From positions 2,756,001-2,820,000 of the forward strand of contig WPIO01000055.1 of NCBI GenBank assembly GCA_009760855.2: 64,000 bases of DNA, in the 5' to 3' direction. A program made the position numbers and the translations under genes. The notes under the pieces were generated by a model. It did not search any database, was not told where the DNA came from, and saw nothing but the letters and a program-made list of their open reading frames with translations. The DNA comes from Cristatella mucedo. Taxonomy: Eukaryota; Bryozoa; Phylactolaemata; Cristatellidae. Of the stretch, positions 61,663 through 64,000 are shown piece after piece; the stretch's first letter is position 1, and every line of letters starts with the position of its first letter.

Positions 61663-62054
61663 CCCGCTTTATCATGCACTACATTACGGCTTCTTGCTGA
61701 CAGCGACAGGCGGCTTGATGTGCAATTCAGCAATAAAAAAGAATGACGACGGCGTCGCTCAGGCTAATCATAACAAGAGAGAAAAGCATTAATGTTTGCA
61801 TCAAGAAAGTCGATCAGATGATACAGGCTGAGCTACATAGGGAGATGTGCATTATTCAGAGTAGCTCTATGAATTTTGCACACTAGCATCATTTCAGGCA
61901 CCGGCATCGAAAGTGCGGCTTGCTGCTTAAAATAGTGCTGCTGTAGATGGAGAGTGCCGGATACGGTGATGCATGCCGGATACCGGTTCGGAGGGGCTGA
62001 TGCATTCCCAGCAAGTCCCTCAAGGTGGTCGCTGGTTATGCCCTGGAATGTAAT
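61651..62054. other. No feature recognised
   Basis: Intronic DNA. Confidence 0.4.
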
Positions 62055-62180
62055 GCAATATATCTTTTTCTGTAACTCCACACAGAATATTTGAGTGTTA
62101 CGCAGGAGAGTTTTGTCTAGCGCACTCGCAGCATAAGCGTTTTTCTGTAAGCATTCGGTAGCCAACAGAAGACAGCCCCA
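62055..62180 (-). mobile_element. LINE-B 3' stub
   Basis: TTCTGTAACTCCACACAGAA, TGTTACGCAGGAGAGTTTTG and GCATTCGGTAGCCAACAG, reversed LINE-B end. Confidence 0.8.
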
Positions 62181-63173
62181 GGTGGTCCCTAAAATCGGCA
62201 CACAGCTTGTAGGTGGTCGCTTATTAATATTCAAAAAACCTGCACGCGGTTGCTGATATCTTGCGTACGTAATTCTTGCACCGTATTAAAAGATTTGAAT
62301 CTTCATTGTGGATGTGATATTTACATAGCTTGCATAGACTGCCTTATCAGAAGTTGAGCAGGTAGGCAGATGTGCGAACCACGTTTCTGGGACGTGAGTT
62401 TTTCCATGCAGGTTTTACTTAACAGAGGTCCTCAAGATTTAGAGTCGGTCCAACAAGGACATTTGCTATTAGAAAACCGGGGGTTTTGAAGTGTACGGGT
62501 AAAGTTACGGAAGCTTTCCTTTCGAAAATAGTAGCATTCTAGGGAGGCAATGCTAAGCCTCAGGGTTTCCATTGACTACAGACATTTAGCATTTATTTAC
62601 CAACTGCTCATTGAACTAGCACCTTTTCGTGTGGTACATTGCATGTAACCGATATATTGGTCACTATTTGTGGATTGCTTCTATGCTGAAAGCGTGCGGG
62701 ACTCTTTGAAGGACGTTTTTAGCAGGATTTAGTGTCACCCTGACCGTTAGTCTTTACGGTACGGACAGGCGGGCTGAAGTGACCAGGCGAATTAGTGAGG
62801 GCATATTTTGGATACTACCGTAAACTTGCATTCGACCTACGCATGTCATAAAGTACTATCTCTGATACTCTCAGATGCTCTGTGGTGGTGCTACGGTCCA
62901 CTAAGGAGCTAAGATACAACAATCAAATCGAGTGATCAAAACGTTATCAAAATGGGCTCAATTTTCATGCGTCAGTTTTGGTGCATTTTCAATTTTGGCC
63001 GGCAGGTCGCAGGACGGAGTACATGCATTGCTATGCTGGTGGTTGGCTGGAACGCTTAACTTGCCCAAAGTTTCCATCTTAGAACAATTTCTTATTGGTA
63101 ATTGATATTTTGTTCGAATTATGGAGTGGTGGTGGTATGCATGCTCACAATTTTTGTACTCATTCATTCCCAG
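62181..63173. other. Intron 7, 3' part; nothing recognised
   Basis: Mixed intronic DNA with no repeat family that I can name. Confidence 0.4.
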
Positions 63174-63217
63174 ACATCCTGCAAACCAGGAGGTTCAATT
63201 GCCGAGAATGAAGACAG
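63174..63217 (+). CDS. IgSF receptor exon 8: cytoplasmic tail (candidate)
   Basis: A good acceptor (CTCATTCATTCCCAG) and donor (ACAG|GTGAGT) bound 44 bases. In phase 0, as exon 7 requires, it reads TSCKPGGSIAENED and leaves in phase 2. It is hydrophilic and too short for independent support. The following exons would lie beyond the window. Confidence 0.45.
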
Positions 63218-63570
63218 GTGAGTTTCACTCGACGACGGAGTTTGCGTTTAGGTCTGACAGGAAACATATTCTAATGGATCTGATCTCCAGTATTTGCTCA
63301 CAACTAAGCCGTCATTAGATACTTACTCGCTTTGAATGCTAAATTAGTCATCCTATGTATTTGCTAGGGCGTGTTAAGAAATTGATTGTATAACGCCACA
63401 TTCTGAAGTCGATGAGCTTATTCACGGGAACCTAGTGAAGGTTTGAACTAACCTGCACTAGCAGCGTGTCAATACTCGTGCCGACTTCGAATTATGGCAT
63501 TATATAATCAATCCCTTAACTGTCCCTTTGCGTACCAAATTTGGGTCAGTAGCACAACCTATTATTATTC
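63218..63570. other. No feature recognised
   Basis: Intronic DNA before the CT repeat. Confidence 0.4.
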
Positions 63571-63661
63571 ACTCGATTCCCTCTCTCCCTATCTCTGTCT
63601 CTCTCTGTGTCTCGCTCTCTCTCTCTCTCGCTCTCACTGTCTCTCTCGCTCTCACTCTCAC

Positions 63662-63719
<58 letters not shown>

Positions 63720-63737
63720 GTGTCTCTCTCATGCAGG
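63571..63737. repeat. (CT)n microsatellite
   Basis: About 160 bases of CT-rich repeat with TGTCTC interruptions; Ser-Leu frames through it are artefacts. Confidence 0.97.
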
Positions 63738-63985
63738 ACTTTTTCATAGAAAACTCACAGCTTTAACGGCTTTCGCCACGCATTCGGTAGAAACCAGACT
63801 TCATCGCAAGCAACCAAGAAATGGTGAACAGCATAGCTGATTCAGAGAACAGTTGAGGTAGTTAGTAGCATGGAAGTAGCAGCACAGGACGGCTGGAATG
63901 GGTGAGCCATAGTGTCGGCAACAGAATAGTTGCACAGGAATCTTGGAAGCGAGTTCCACAGTCTAGGACTTACAGCTGTGCCGGA
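63738..63985 (-). mobile_element. LINE-B 3' fragment
   Basis: Reverse copy: CACGCATTCGGTAGAAACC, GAACAGTTGAGGTAGTTAGT, GCGAGTTCCACAGTCTAGG. It is directly preceded by the CT repeat and lacks the last tail bases. Confidence 0.82.
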
Positions 63986-64000
63986 CTCTTATATATATAT

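Noticed and set aside
62329-62363. 33-base exon ending GAGCAG|GTAGGC
   Set aside because: The only open frame needs phase 2 entry, which exon 7 does not supply, and the acceptor is weak.
63494-63840. Ser-Leu-rich frames
   Set aside because: They are translations of the CT microsatellite and its flanks.

Overview
The window looks like genomic DNA from a multicellular animal, probably an invertebrate. It has large introns with GT/AG boundaries, immunoglobulin-superfamily (IgSF) exons in the animal-typical phase 1, many decayed CR1/L2-like non-LTR retrotransposons (LINEs), tRNA-headed SINEs, and long CA, TA, GA and CT microsatellites. No bacterial operon, ribosome binding site or viral gene is visible. 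The sequence alone does not identify the species.

Host genes. All supported host coding sequence is on the + strand and belongs to IgSF-type membrane receptors. (1) Positions 1422-1585 are the last exon of an upstream gene: a 53-codon tail with three tyrosine motifs, one a perfect ITIM, followed by a stop and an AATAAA signal at 1761. (2) Positions 12712-63217 hold a second gene, assembled here from eight exons whose splice phases all agree: signal peptide (12712-12775), Ig1 (21445-21762), Ig2 (33968-34249), Ig3 plus stalk plus transmembrane helix (35907-36398), a 25-nt basic juxtamembrane exon (36500-36524), and cytoplasmic exons at 53669-53733, 56044-56276 and 63174-63217. It runs off the right edge. 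A separate open segment at 58094-58305, with an ITIM and an ITAM-like pair before a stop, could be an alternative last exon. (3) A decayed copy of the exon-1 region lies about 6.1 kb upstream of exon 1 (pseudo-exon 6618-6682). Together these suggest a tandem receptor cluster.

Repeats. Most of the rest is mobile DNA inside introns. LINE-A (APE endonuclease plus reverse transcriptase, 3' tail of ATT repeats) has near-full copies at 15645-18950 (-) and 36930-40412 (+), a 5'-truncated copy at 58757-61650 (+), a strikingly rearranged copy at 26100-29222, and many 3' stubs. LINE-B (tail GGAGATACAT) occurs about ten times. SINE-B shares its tail with LINE-A. SINE-A has a palindromic core. There is also a probable solo LTR with a 5-bp target duplication (44751-45191), a fold-back element with poly-C arms and TTTAGGG-like repeats (43285-44105), and an unclassified repeat seen three times. 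No LINE copy is intact.

How the parts fit: the IgSF gene encodes a heavily N-glycosylated type I surface receptor whose tail is spread over several small exons, so splicing could change its signalling end. Its introns have been enlarged by LINE and SINE insertion. The ligand, and any role in immunity or self-recognition, cannot be read from this sequence.
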